This document shows, piece by piece, positions 1 to 5,319 of a stretch of 7,156 nucleotides of DNA. The position numbers and the translations under genes are program-made. Origin of the DNA: Cyanobacteriota bacterium (GTDB lineage Bacteria > Cyanobacteriota > Cyanobacteriia > Leptolyngbyales > Leptolyngbyaceae); assembly GCA_027482985.1 (NCBI GenBank), contig JAIXVO010000250.1, forward strand, positions 1 to 7,156, given 5' to 3'. How positions within the stretch are numbered: the stretch's first letter is position 1; each line of letters begins with the position of its first letter. The notes beneath the pieces are model-generated. The model did no database searches. It saw only the letters and a list, made by a program, of their open reading frames with translations, and was not told the DNA's origin.

Positions 1-1184
1 CCGGATTCGCCCACCAGACCCAGCGTTTCCCCCGGATAGAGGTCAAAGCTGACATCATTGACCGCCATGAAATAGCGTTTCGTGCGACCAAACACATTCC
101 GAATCGGGAAGCCCACCCGCAAATGCTGCACTGAGAGCAGGGGTGGTTTTTGTTGCAGGCTGGTGAGGCGCTGTTCTGTTTCGGCAGCAGGGACTTCTTG
201 CGCCAGTTCCAGTGCCCGATTAACATCCTTTTCCCGTTCCTCGATCACGACAGTACCCTGCGCATCAGTACTCACCTGCATGAAGTCGGACACGGTGGGG
301 AGGCGGCGAAGCTGGCGATCGGGTTGGGGGCGACAGGTCAAGAGTCCCTTCGTGTAGGGATGTTGCGGATTCGAGAAAATCTCCCAGACGGAACCCGTTT
401 CCACAATTTTGCCGCGATACATGACGGCGACCGTATCCGCGATTTCCGCAATGATGCCCAGATCGTGAGTGATAAACATGATGGACATGCCCCGGCGATC
501 GCGCAAATCTTGCAACAGGTCGAGAATCGTCGCCTGGACGGTCACATCCAGCGCCGTCGTGGGTTCATCGGCAATCAGGAGCGCCGGATCGCAGGAAATC
601 GCCATCGCGATCATCACCCGCTGCATCTGGCCGCCCGATAATTCATGGGGATACCGATTGAGGAAGGCTTGCTTAAACCGCTGCATTTCACGCGGACTGC
701 CATCACACTGCACCCGCAACTGGTCATCCTGCGGCAGCAACCGGACTTCCTGGAGCCGAGCGATCGCCTCCTTCTCCGCCTCTTCCTGGGTCAACCGCTT
801 ATGCAGCCGAATCGCCTCCACCAACTGAAACCCAATCGTATAAACCGGATTCAAAGAGGTCATCGGTTCCTGGAAAATCATCGAGATTTCTCCGCCCCGG
901 TAGTCTTCCAGGCGGCGCGTCGGCAATTTCGTTAAATCCACAGGCTCTTTCTGATCATCCCGCCCGCGAAACCAAATATTCCCTCCAGCAATTCCCCCCG
1001 GCGGCGGCACTAAGCCCATCACCGCCAACGAAGTCACAGACTTCCCCGACCCCGACTCACCCACAATCCCCAGGGTTTGCCCCCGCTGCACCGTAAAGGA
1101 AATGCCATCGACCGCTTTCACAACGGTGCCATCCGACTTGAATTGCACATCTAAGGTTTCGACGCGGAGAACAGTGTCACTCAT
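1..1184 (-). CDS. Fused oligopeptide/dipeptide-type ABC transporter ATP-binding protein (DppD-DppF/YejF-like), C-terminus cut by window edge
   Basis: This reading frame starts with ATG at 1184 (MSDTVLRVETLDV) and stays open for 394 codons to the left edge. The first ATPase domain is complete: Walker A GESGSGKS at residues 42-49, Q-loop Q105 (IFQEPMTSLNP), signature LSGGQ at 182-186, Walker B LLIADEPTTALD with D206/E207, and H-loop H240. It is followed by HPYTKGLL at 275-282, the hallmark of the OppD/DppD-type C-terminal extension. After a Glu-rich linker a second domain begins near residue 349 (LLSVQHLRVGFPIR, then GETLGLVGES) and is cut inside its Walker A. In this family the two ATPase domains energise import of di- or oligopeptides, or of related solutes such as nickel or glutathione, through two permeases on the cytoplasmic face of the inner membrane. 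No permease is visible, so the substrate is unknown. No Shine-Dalgarno sequence precedes the start; the leader is pyrimidine-rich (CCCTCCCTGCACCT). It lies 78 bp downstream of the PstS-like gene on the same strand and may share its transcript. Confidence 0.93.
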   Translation of the reverse strand, partial: MSDTVLRVETLDVQFKSDGTVVKAVDGISFTVQRGQTLGIVGESGSGKSVTSLAVMGLVPPPGGIAGGNIWFRGRDDQKEPVDLTKLPTRRLEDYRGGEISMIFQEPMTSLNPVYTIGFQLVEAIRLHKRLTQEEAEKEAIARLQEVRLLPQDDQLRVQCDGSPREMQRFKQAFLNRYPHELSGGQMQRVMIAMAISCDPALLIADEPTTALDVTVQATILDLLQDLRDRRGMSIMFITHDLGIIAEIADTVAVMYRGKIVETGSVWEIFSNPQHPYTKGLLTCRPQPDRQLRRLPTVSDFMQVSTDAQGTVVIEEREKDVNRALELAQEVPAAETEQRLTSLQQKPPLLSVQHLRVGFPIRNVFGRTKRYFMAVNDVSFDLYPGETLGLVGES

Positions 1185-1199
1185 AGGTGCAGGGAGGGT

Positions 1200-1235
1200 G
1201 AAACAAAAAAGTTTCTTGCATCTTAACAGCCTGTT
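1200..1235. repeat. Short inverted repeats between the PstS-like and ABC ATPase genes
   Basis: The 78-bp gap holds two small palindromes. GAAAC-A6-GTTTC (1200-1215) has a 5-bp stem, and read on the minus strand its loop is six T residues. AACAG-C-CTGTT (1225-1235) is an 11-bp odd palindrome. Neither is strong enough to be called an intrinsic terminator. The AACAG palindrome could be a repressor half-site pair, but no matching regulator is in view. Confidence 0.3.
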
Positions 1236-1262
1236 TACCATCTAGGGGGGAAGTTTGGGAAT

Positions 1263-2306
1263 CTAACGAATCCGCACAAACCCCGCTTTCTCAATCAAGT
1301 CCTGGCCCTGATCTGTCAGGAGAAGATTGGCATAAGCTTCGCCAGCCTGCTGTTCGGCCTGTCCGTTTTGTTTGATGATGACCAAAAGTTGCCGGGTAAT
1401 GGTGTAGTCGCCTTTTTTGAAGGCTTCCGTGTTGAGTTGGTTCCGTTGCCCCGGACAGGCGGCGGGAGGCACGAGGGGTTCCTGATAAGGGGGAACATAG
1501 GTATCGCCCTGCCGCGCGATCGCGATCGGCTTCACCGTACACTGGGGCACAATCTCCGGTGCCGATCCATAGTAAATGCCGCCAGGATTATTGCCCAGTT
1601 TGCGCAGGGCATCGGTCGTACTGTAAACCGATTGAACCGTTGCCCCTAAGTCTTGCCCCTCCAACACATTTTCTACAAAAAACTCCACGGTGCCACTATC
1701 CTGAATCCGCCGCGAGTAAGGGGTGATCGGCAAATTCGGGCCGCCCACCTGGTTCCAGTTCGTCACCTTGCCCGTGTAAATGTCGCGCAATTGCTCTAGA
1801 TTGAGTCCGGCGATCTGTAAGGTGGGATTGACCGCGATCGCGATCCCTTCCAGCGCCACGGGCACCGACTTCAACGTAAAGCCGCGTTGCTGCGCCTGCT
1901 GGTATTCCTCCGGCTTGATCGCCCGCGACGACTGCGCCAGCGCCAGTTGGCCTTCCAGCAACATCCGAATCCCCGAACCCGAACCGGGAGTGCCCGTCAT
2001 CGGATCGGTGTAGCGCAAGGTAAAGGTCGGCACGGTGGATTGAATCACGCTATCCACATCCCGCCGAATCGTCGCCCAGGTCGTACTGCCGCCATAGTTA
2101 AACAAGCCGTTGGGGACAGCGACTTGATTGAAAGTCGCCGCGTTTTCGGTGGGTGTTGGGGCAGCGGGGCGATCGCGATTGGACGATAACAAGCCGCTCA
2201 ATCCCCCACCCGTCGCCTGAATTAACCACCAGCCAGCCCCCCCCACTAAGCCTACTGTCACCAGGAAGGCGAGGATGAGAGCCGGAATTTCGTTTTTTTG
2301 GGACAT
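1263..2306 (-). CDS. PstS-family phosphate-type substrate-binding protein with an N-terminal membrane anchor
   Basis: The product is 347 aa, TAG-terminated. The N-terminus (residues about 7-29, IPALILAFLVTVGLVGGAGWW) is one hydrophobic segment with no lipobox cysteine, so it is probably an uncleaved anchor or signal-anchor. A Pro/Thr-rich linker follows to about residue 60. The periplasmic binding-protein fold shows PstS features: YGGSTTWATI at 71-80, GSGSG at 108-112, SSRAI at 126-130, AVNP at 158-161, YTGKVTNW at 177-184, and DSGTVEFF at 203-210. In PstS these Ser/Gly/Thr loops bind phosphate oxygens. C256 and C284 are the only cysteines and could form a disulfide. Homologues deliver phosphate to PstCAB, or act as sensors or scavengers. 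No pstC, pstA or pstB is near, so this is an orphan copy and phosphate is inferred, not shown. The leader just before the ATG is polypyrimidine without a Shine-Dalgarno sequence. No cyanobacterial Pho box (CTTAACCT repeats) is visible upstream. Confidence 0.9.
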   Translation of the reverse strand: MSQKNEIPALILAFLVTVGLVGGAGWWLIQATGGGLSGLLSSNRDRPAAPTPTENAATFNQVAVPNGLFNYGGSTTWATIRRDVDSVIQSTVPTFTLRYTDPMTGTPGSGSGIRMLLEGQLALAQSSRAIKPEEYQQAQQRGFTLKSVPVALEGIAIAVNPTLQIAGLNLEQLRDIYTGKVTNWNQVGGPNLPITPYSRRIQDSGTVEFFVENVLEGQDLGATVQSVYSTTDALRKLGNNPGGIYYGSAPEIVPQCTVKPIAIARQGDTYVPPYQEPLVPPAACPGQRNQLNTEAFKKGDYTITRQLLVIIKQNGQAEQQAGEAYANLLLTDQGQDLIEKAGFVRIR

Positions 2307-2307
2307 A

Positions 2308-2344
2308 GGGAGGGGAGGAAGGGGGAGGAAGGGGAAGGGAGGGG
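2308..2344 (+). repeat. Polypurine tract with G-quadruplex potential abutting the PstS-like start codon
   Basis: On the plus strand six runs of three to five G (2308-2310, 2312-2315, 2321-2325, 2331-2334, 2337-2339, 2341-2344) are separated by loops of 1, 5, 5, 2 and 1 purines. This meets the usual G-quadruplex pattern. It begins two bases from the PstS-like ATG (2306-2304). The PstS-like transcript therefore has a C/T-only leader, and the G-rich strand is the transcription template. Confidence 0.7.
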
Positions 2345-2515
2345 ATGAGGGCGATCGTTGGGAGCGGATGAAGACTCGCTTTAAGTGCCTTGCCTGGGTG
2401 TCATTTTGTCATTCGTGACTACTGACTTCTCAGGTATGATTCCTGATTTCGAGAGCAGATCACAGGCAGAGAGTAAGGTATTGCTCGACGCTTTTCCCTC
2501 ATCTCTGAATAATTG

Positions 2516-2600
2516 TGCCAGCGGCATGTCTCTACAAAATCTCTGGCTCTTTTCCCTAAATCCTGGCGAGACTTGCCAGCGGCACGTCTCTACGAAATCT
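2516..2600. repeat. Two direct copies of a 27-bp palindromic-type cyanobacterial repeat
   Basis: Copies at 2516-2542 and 2574-2600 share the core TGCCAGCGGCA followed by YGTCTCTAC and differ at two of 27 positions. The second copy extends leftwards into a hairpin: GAGACTTGCC (2568-2577), loop AGC, GGCACGTCTC (2581-2590), with one mismatch. The first copy keeps only the TGCC-AGC-GGCA core stem and has lost the outer left arm. Palindromes with GTAGAGAC/GTCTCTAC ends are widespread interspersed repeats in cyanobacteria. Their function is not established; they may be MITE-like. Confidence 0.65.
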
Positions 2601-2635
2601 TCCTTTCCCTCCCTTCTCCTTCCTCTCCCTCCGCA

Positions 2636-2656
2636 CTCCTGACTTCTGACTCCTAC
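2636..2656. repeat. Diverged heptamer repeat (CTCCTGA type) overlapping the GST stop codon
   Basis: Three contiguous heptamers, CTCCTGA (2636-2642), CTTCTGA (2643-2649) and CTCCTAC (2650-2656), resemble short tandemly repeated repetitive (STRR) sequences of cyanobacteria. The last unit contains the GST stop codon (CTA at 2653-2655 on the plus strand). The same unit recurs at 4064-4098. Confidence 0.55.
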
Positions 2657-3210
2657 TTCTTCCCGCCAATCGATCGCTGATACGCCGAGCGATCGCCCAT
2701 CCGCTGCATGTACTCGGCAACAACGGGGTAGGGGCTGCAATCCAGTTGCAACATCAGGGGAATGTAATTGAGCATGGAGCCGACCATGACATCCGCGATC
2801 GTGAATTCATCCCCCATGACATACGGACGCTGGCTGAACCACTGGTTGAGCATCGTCATGTGGCGGGGAAAGGCTTTTTCGCGGGTGTGCTCCTGGAAGA
2901 TATCTGGCCCCATCGTGGCATTGGCGTACAAAATCCACTGGTTCAGGGTGGCTCGCTGTTCAACAGTCAACGGGGTGGCACCATACTTTTCAGCTAGATA
3001 GAGCAAAATAGCTCCCGTTTCCCAGAGCGGCAAGTCGCCATCGACGATCGCGGGCACTTTGCCAATCGGGTTAATCGCTAGAAATTCCGGTTGGCGATGT
3101 TCCCCCGCCTGCATATCCAGCAACACAAACTCGTAGGGCACCCCCAATTCTTCCAAATACCATTGGACGATCGCCGCCCGACTGCGGGCACCCCCGTAAA
3201 GTTTCAGCAT
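2653..3210 (-). CDS. Glutathione S-transferase family protein
   Basis: The product is 185 aa, a little shorter than the usual 200-220 aa. The N-terminal thioredoxin-like domain (residues 1 to about 75) starts MLKLYGGARS, with S10 placed as the likely catalytic or glutathione-activating residue. NPIGKVPAI (47-55) carries the conserved cis-proline P53. WETGAILLYLAEKYG (63-77) gives the E64-T65 pair that binds the gamma-glutamyl group. The helical C-terminal domain has the N-capping box FTIADVMVGSML (136-147). Such enzymes conjugate glutathione to electrophiles or reduce peroxides in the cytosol; the actual substrate cannot be told. The start codon follows the upstream gene's stop by one base (TGAGATG), which suggests translational coupling. 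An AAGG lies nine bases ahead of the ATG. The stop codon lies inside a repeat array, so the C-terminal end may have been set by repeat invasion. Confidence 0.93.
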   Translation of the reverse strand: MLKLYGGARSRAAIVQWYLEELGVPYEFVLLDMQAGEHRQPEFLAINPIGKVPAIVDGDLPLWETGAILLYLAEKYGATPLTVEQRATLNQWILYANATMGPDIFQEHTREKAFPRHMTMLNQWFSQRPYVMGDEFTIADVMVGSMLNYIPLMLQLDCSPYPVVAEYMQRMGDRSAYQRSIGGKK

Positions 3211-3211
3211 C

Positions 3212-3676
3212 TCACAGTACCTTGTGCGTATGTTCGTGTTGTTTCACATTATCCTCCTTGCGAATCGTGCGCTTGGCGTTGAGCACCCGTTTGCGCTCGG
3301 TGGAATAGTTGAAGTCCGATTTGGTCATCCCAGCGGGAATATGAGCTTGAGCGATCGGACGCGCTTTGTAGGTACGGGTGGCTGCGATCGCTCGATCCAC
3401 AAACTCTTCACACAGTTGGGTTTCTGCCGGGAAGGGGGCTGGCAATTGCGGTGTGCCATCGGCGAGAACCGTGCCCAGGGTGGTCGCGATCGCCCATTCA
3501 TAGGAAGTCGGAATGCCCGTCATCAATGATTCCAGCGCTGCCGAGGGAATCGGTTCCGCGATCTTAATTTCCAGCACTTCGCCTTCTTGTTTCAAATAGC
3601 AGGTTGCCAACCCAATCACAAGATAGTCATCTGTAGCTAAATCCGGCGCTTGAGTGAGGGTCGCGATCGAGGTCAT
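3212..3676 (-). CDS. Conserved-looking hypothetical protein, 154 aa, coupled to the GST gene
   Basis: I do not recognise a characterised family. The protein is soluble: no signal peptide or membrane segment is seen. Residues 16-42 look like alternating beta strands (DDYLVIGLATCYLKQEGEVL). A helical part with AETQLCEEFVDRAIAATRTYKARP lies around 84-107. The C-terminal tail is strongly basic (ERKRVLNAKRTIRKED) and ends with a His-rich KQHEHTHKVL, a possible nucleic-acid or metal-binding tail (inference). The start at 3676 is supported by AGGA five bases upstream (CAGGATATTTATG). Two HIP1 sites lie inside the gene, and its codon use looks like its neighbours'. It is followed after one base by the GST start, so the two are almost surely one operon and may act together in redox or detoxification work. 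Confidence 0.82.
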   Translation of the reverse strand: MTSIATLTQAPDLATDDYLVIGLATCYLKQEGEVLEIKIAEPIPSAALESLMTGIPTSYEWAIATTLGTVLADGTPQLPAPFPAETQLCEEFVDRAIAATRTYKARPIAQAHIPAGMTKSDFNYSTERKRVLNAKRTIRKEDNVKQHEHTHKVL

Positions 3677-3786
3677 AAATATCCTGCGGTTTAAGTACAG
3701 TCTTGCTCACCGTTGAATTCTATCAACAACTGCCCCAGCACCTTGGGAGTTCGGGAGAGTTGTTTGTGTTTCTTAATGACGCGAGA

Positions 3787-3815
3787 GGGCGGGAGGGCGG
3801 GAGGGAGAGGGAGGG
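3787..3815 (+). repeat. Strong G-quadruplex motif (seven GGG runs)
   Basis: GGG runs at 3787, 3791, 3795, 3799, 3803, 3809 and 3813 are separated by loops of 1, 1, 1, 1, 3 and 1 bases. One-base loops give the most stable type of parallel quadruplex. The motif is 111-139 bp upstream of the hypothetical/GST operon start, with the G-rich strand as template for that operon. Confidence 0.75.
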
Positions 3816-3854
3816 AGAGGAAGCCAGGAGTCAGCGGGAAAAGATAACTGTAGG

Positions 3855-3953
3855 GGCGCGACATTCGGCAGCAAGTCTTGAACAGTAATTGCACCGTTCT
3901 TGCCCGAATGCCACGCCTTGGCTCGGCATCAGGAGGCTTCGGCGTGGGCATTC
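3855..3953. repeat. Three-armed inverted repeat able to form alternative hairpins
   Basis: The left arm (3855-3875, GGCGCGACATTCGG...GCAAG) is complementary to the middle arm (3899-3917, CTTGCCCGAATGCCACGCC) apart from two mismatches and a 2-nt bulge. Part of the same middle arm, GAATGCCACGCC (3906-3917), is also complementary to the right arm GGCGTGGGCATTC (3941-3953) with one bulged base. The two hairpins are mutually exclusive. It may be a remnant of a dispersed palindromic repeat or a structured RNA; no transcript evidence is available. Confidence 0.55.
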
Positions 3954-4041
3954 TGTCGAACGCGAGTCGAAACAGGGCAATAGCGAACAACTTCAGGATT
4001 GCCAGACCACTAGTTTCCTGGTCTCATCCCCCGCCCAACCT

Positions 4042-4063
4042 GGGCAAGCACAAGGCATTGCCC
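4042..4063. repeat. Short hairpin GGGCAA/TTGCCC
   Basis: A perfect 6-bp stem, GGGCAA (4042-4047) and TTGCCC (4058-4063), encloses a 10-nt loop. The right part, CAAGGCATTGCCCCT, resembles dispersed intergenic repeats common in cyanobacteria. It directly abuts the heptamer array. Confidence 0.4.
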
Positions 4064-4098
4064 CTCCTAACTCCTGACTCCTAACTCCTGACTCCCTC
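4064..4098. repeat. Tandem heptamer array (STRR type)
   Basis: Four exact contiguous heptamers alternate CTCCTAA, CTCCTGA, CTCCTAA, CTCCTGA (4064-4091), followed by a degenerate CTCCCTC (4092-4098). A polypyrimidine tract with two CCCTCAG motifs (4094-4100 and 4113-4119) continues to about 4140. Heptameric STRR sequences are known from filamentous cyanobacteria. Confidence 0.8.
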
Positions 4099-4131
4099 AG
4101 TTCCCTCCCCCTCCCTCAGCTCCCTATCTTT

Positions 4132-4160
4132 TTCCTCCCCCCATCCGGAGGAGTCTTTTT
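4132..4160 (+). terminator. Terminator-like hairpin with T-run, orphan
   Basis: TCCTCC (4133-4138), an 8-nt loop and GGAGGA (4147-4152) form a 6-bp stem, extendable by one T-G pair. GTC and five T residues (4156-4160) follow. This resembles a weak intrinsic terminator for plus-strand transcription, but no plus-strand gene lies upstream in this window. It may close an unannotated small RNA, or arise by chance from the polypyrimidine tract. Confidence 0.35.
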
Positions 4161-4292
4161 AGCCCAAGAAAGAAGGAAGAAGGAGCCTGACTGAGGTTAG
4201 AGACAACAACCCTATTGCTAAGGGGGTTGGCTTCAGTAATTCCAGTTCTAAGTTGTGTAGTTCTCCGTTGTGATGATTGTTCCCAAGCGCTC

Positions 4293-4308
4293 GTCTAGCG
4301 CTCTAGAC
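4293..4308. repeat. Perfect 6-bp hairpin upstream of the TPR gene
   Basis: GTCTAG-CGCT-CTAGAC is a perfect inverted repeat with a 4-nt loop. AGCGCTC also occurs twice here as a direct repeat (about 4286 and 4297). It lies 83-98 bp ahead of the TPR start and could be an operator or leader structure. Confidence 0.4.
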
Positions 4309-4390
4309 ACCTAACTAAGTGACACAGACAGTTTCCCTGGTAACCCTTTCGGCTCCGTAGAGTAATGACATATTCGCTGGTGAGAACTGC

Positions 4391-5227
4391 ATGAACCTTC
4401 GCATGTTTCCGGTGCATTCCAATCGTCCTAGACGGCTTCGCCGCGCTGGTGTGGCTGTCGATTTGGCTCCTGTGCAGGGAGATCGTTCAGCAACCGCTTT
4501 TACCTATCCAGCCTTGAATTTGACTAAAGTGCCCACTCGATACGAACCCCCGACCACCTACCCGCTGCTCCCCCTGAGCCAGAGTGATCAGGAGATGAGC
4601 GTGCGACAACAAGCAATGGATGCGGCTAAGCAGGGAGATTTGCCCCAGGCGATCGCTTTGTTTACCCAACTCATCGTCCATCATCCTGAGAATGCCAGTC
4701 ACTTGAACAATCGGGGGCTGTTGTACTTCCAGCAAGGGCAATTAGACCAGGCTTTGCTGGACTATCATCGAGCACTGACGCTGAATCCCCGCTTAGGCAA
4801 GGTCTATAACAACCGCGCCAACTGTTACGCCTCACTGGGCTGCTTGGGTGACGCGATCGCTGATTACGAAACCGCGATCGACCTCGACCCCACCGATCTG
4901 CGGGCGCGTTTGAATCTGGGGATTACCTGGCGGCAGATGGCAGACTACGATCTGGCGATCGAAACCTTTGATGCCGCGCTCCAATGTAGTCAATTTATGG
5001 ACACGACTGACTTAATGCGGTTGTCGGCGGCGATCGAAGGGCATCTCTATGCTGAGCGGGGTCGCGCTTCTCAGCTGTTGGGCGATTGGAACTATGCCGT
5101 GATGGATTATCACCGCGCGCTGGACCGCCTGCCCTTATCGGGTTCTACTTTAGACGGTGCGCGTCGCCTGCGGACACAGGTGAGAAACTGGTTACAGGAG
5201 TTGCTCAGCCCGTTGCCGACAGAGTAA
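4391..5227 (+). CDS. TPR-repeat protein, 278 aa
   Basis: The first about 65 residues are basic then Pro-rich (HSNRPRRLRRAG, YEPPTTYPLLP) and unlikely to fold. At least five tetratricopeptide repeats follow: about 69-102 (MDAAKQGDLPQAIALFTQLIVHHPEN), 103-136 (NNRGLLYFQQGQLDQALLDY), 137-170 (NNRANCYASLGCLGDAIADYE), 171-200 (LNLGITWRQMADYDLAIETF) and 217-250 (AERGRASQLLGDWNYAVMDY). The middle ones show the canonical G-Y/F-A-Y-P spacing. TPRs form a superhelical scaffold for protein partners; partner and pathway are unknown. Many cyanobacterial TPR proteins work in photosystem assembly or pilus/membrane biogenesis, which is only context here. No signal peptide is clear. A GGTGAG eight bases upstream weakly supports the ATG at 4391. 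In-frame ATG codons at 4403 and 4595 are alternatives; the latter would remove the disordered N-terminus. It ends at a bidirectional terminator. Confidence 0.9.
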   Translation: MNLRMFPVHSNRPRRLRRAGVAVDLAPVQGDRSATAFTYPALNLTKVPTRYEPPTTYPLLPLSQSDQEMSVRQQAMDAAKQGDLPQAIALFTQLIVHHPENASHLNNRGLLYFQQGQLDQALLDYHRALTLNPRLGKVYNNRANCYASLGCLGDAIADYETAIDLDPTDLRARLNLGITWRQMADYDLAIETFDAALQCSQFMDTTDLMRLSAAIEGHLYAERGRASQLLGDWNYAVMDYHRALDRLPLSGSTLDGARRLRTQVRNWLQELLSPLPTE

Positions 5228-5249
5228 GGCGATCGCCACAAATCATCTC

Positions 5250-5301
5250 AAAAACCAAGGGCGGTACATTGTGATGAATGTGCCGCCCTGCGTGAGTTTT
5301 T
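5250..5301. terminator. Bidirectional intrinsic terminator between convergent genes
   Basis: GGGCGGTACATT (5259-5270) pairs with AATGTGCCGCCC (5277-5288) over 12 bp including one G-T wobble, with loop GTGATG. On the plus strand five T residues follow at 5297-5301. On the minus strand TTGG and then five T residues (5254-5250) follow. It lies 32 bp after the TPR stop and 32 bp after the membrane-protein stop, so it can serve both genes. Confidence 0.88.
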
Positions 5302-5319
5302 AGAAGTTGGAAGTCGAGC

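Larger units (their letters stand above)
2307..2652. other. 346-bp intergenic region between GST and PstS-like genes, repeat-rich, no gene seen
   Basis: Reading frames here overlap the flanking gene or consist of repeat-derived low-complexity sequence, so I call no gene. It contains, from left: a purine tract on the plus strand (2308-2344), a small TCAGG/CCTGA hairpin (2430-2446), two direct copies of a 27-bp element (2516-2542 and 2574-2600), a polypyrimidine stretch (about 2601-2640), and a diverged heptamer array running into the GST stop codon. The PstS-like promoter must lie here on the minus strand, but no clear -35/-10 pair could be chosen. Confidence 0.7.
3677..4390. other. 714-bp intergenic region packed with repeats, no gene seen
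   Basis: Short open frames occur here, for example up to 99 codons on the minus strand, but they translate to low-complexity Pro/Leu/Arg sequence across repeats and have no family resemblance. From left to right it holds: the promoter side of the hypothetical/GST operon, a G-quadruplex motif (3787-3815), nested inverted repeats (3855-3953), a GGGCAA/TTGCCC hairpin (4042-4063), a heptamer array (4064-4098), a terminator-like hairpin (4132-4160), two further small hairpins (4207-4229, 4293-4308), and the leader of the TPR gene. No tRNA cloverleaf was found. Confidence 0.7.

Noticed and set aside
150..641. Plus-strand open frame of 163 codons
   Set aside because: It lies antisense to the ABC ATPase, whose motifs are all intact; it is a shadow of that frame.
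1887..2189. Plus-strand open frame inside the PstS-like gene
   Set aside because: It is antisense to a recognised protein and has no features of its own.
2307..2420. Possible Pho box upstream of the PstS-like gene
   Set aside because: Only an isolated CTTAAAGC is present on the minus strand; the three spaced CTTAACCT-like repeats are missing.
2381..2740. Minus-strand open frame of 119 codons overlapping the GST 3' end
   Set aside because: It is out of frame with the well-supported GST and made largely of repeat sequence.
3691..3990. Minus-strand open frame of 99 codons in the gap
   Set aside because: It crosses the G-quadruplex tract and inverted repeats, gives low-complexity Pro/Leu/Arg sequence and has no ribosome site or family resemblance.
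4064..4140. CRISPR array
   Set aside because: The repeats are contiguous 7-mers with no unique spacers of constant length.
4195..4390. tRNA or known structured RNA (6S, Yfr) in the TPR leader
   Set aside because: Only a weak CAACCC/GGGTTG stem (4207-4229) and a 6-bp hairpin are seen; no cloverleaf or known family motif could be recognised.
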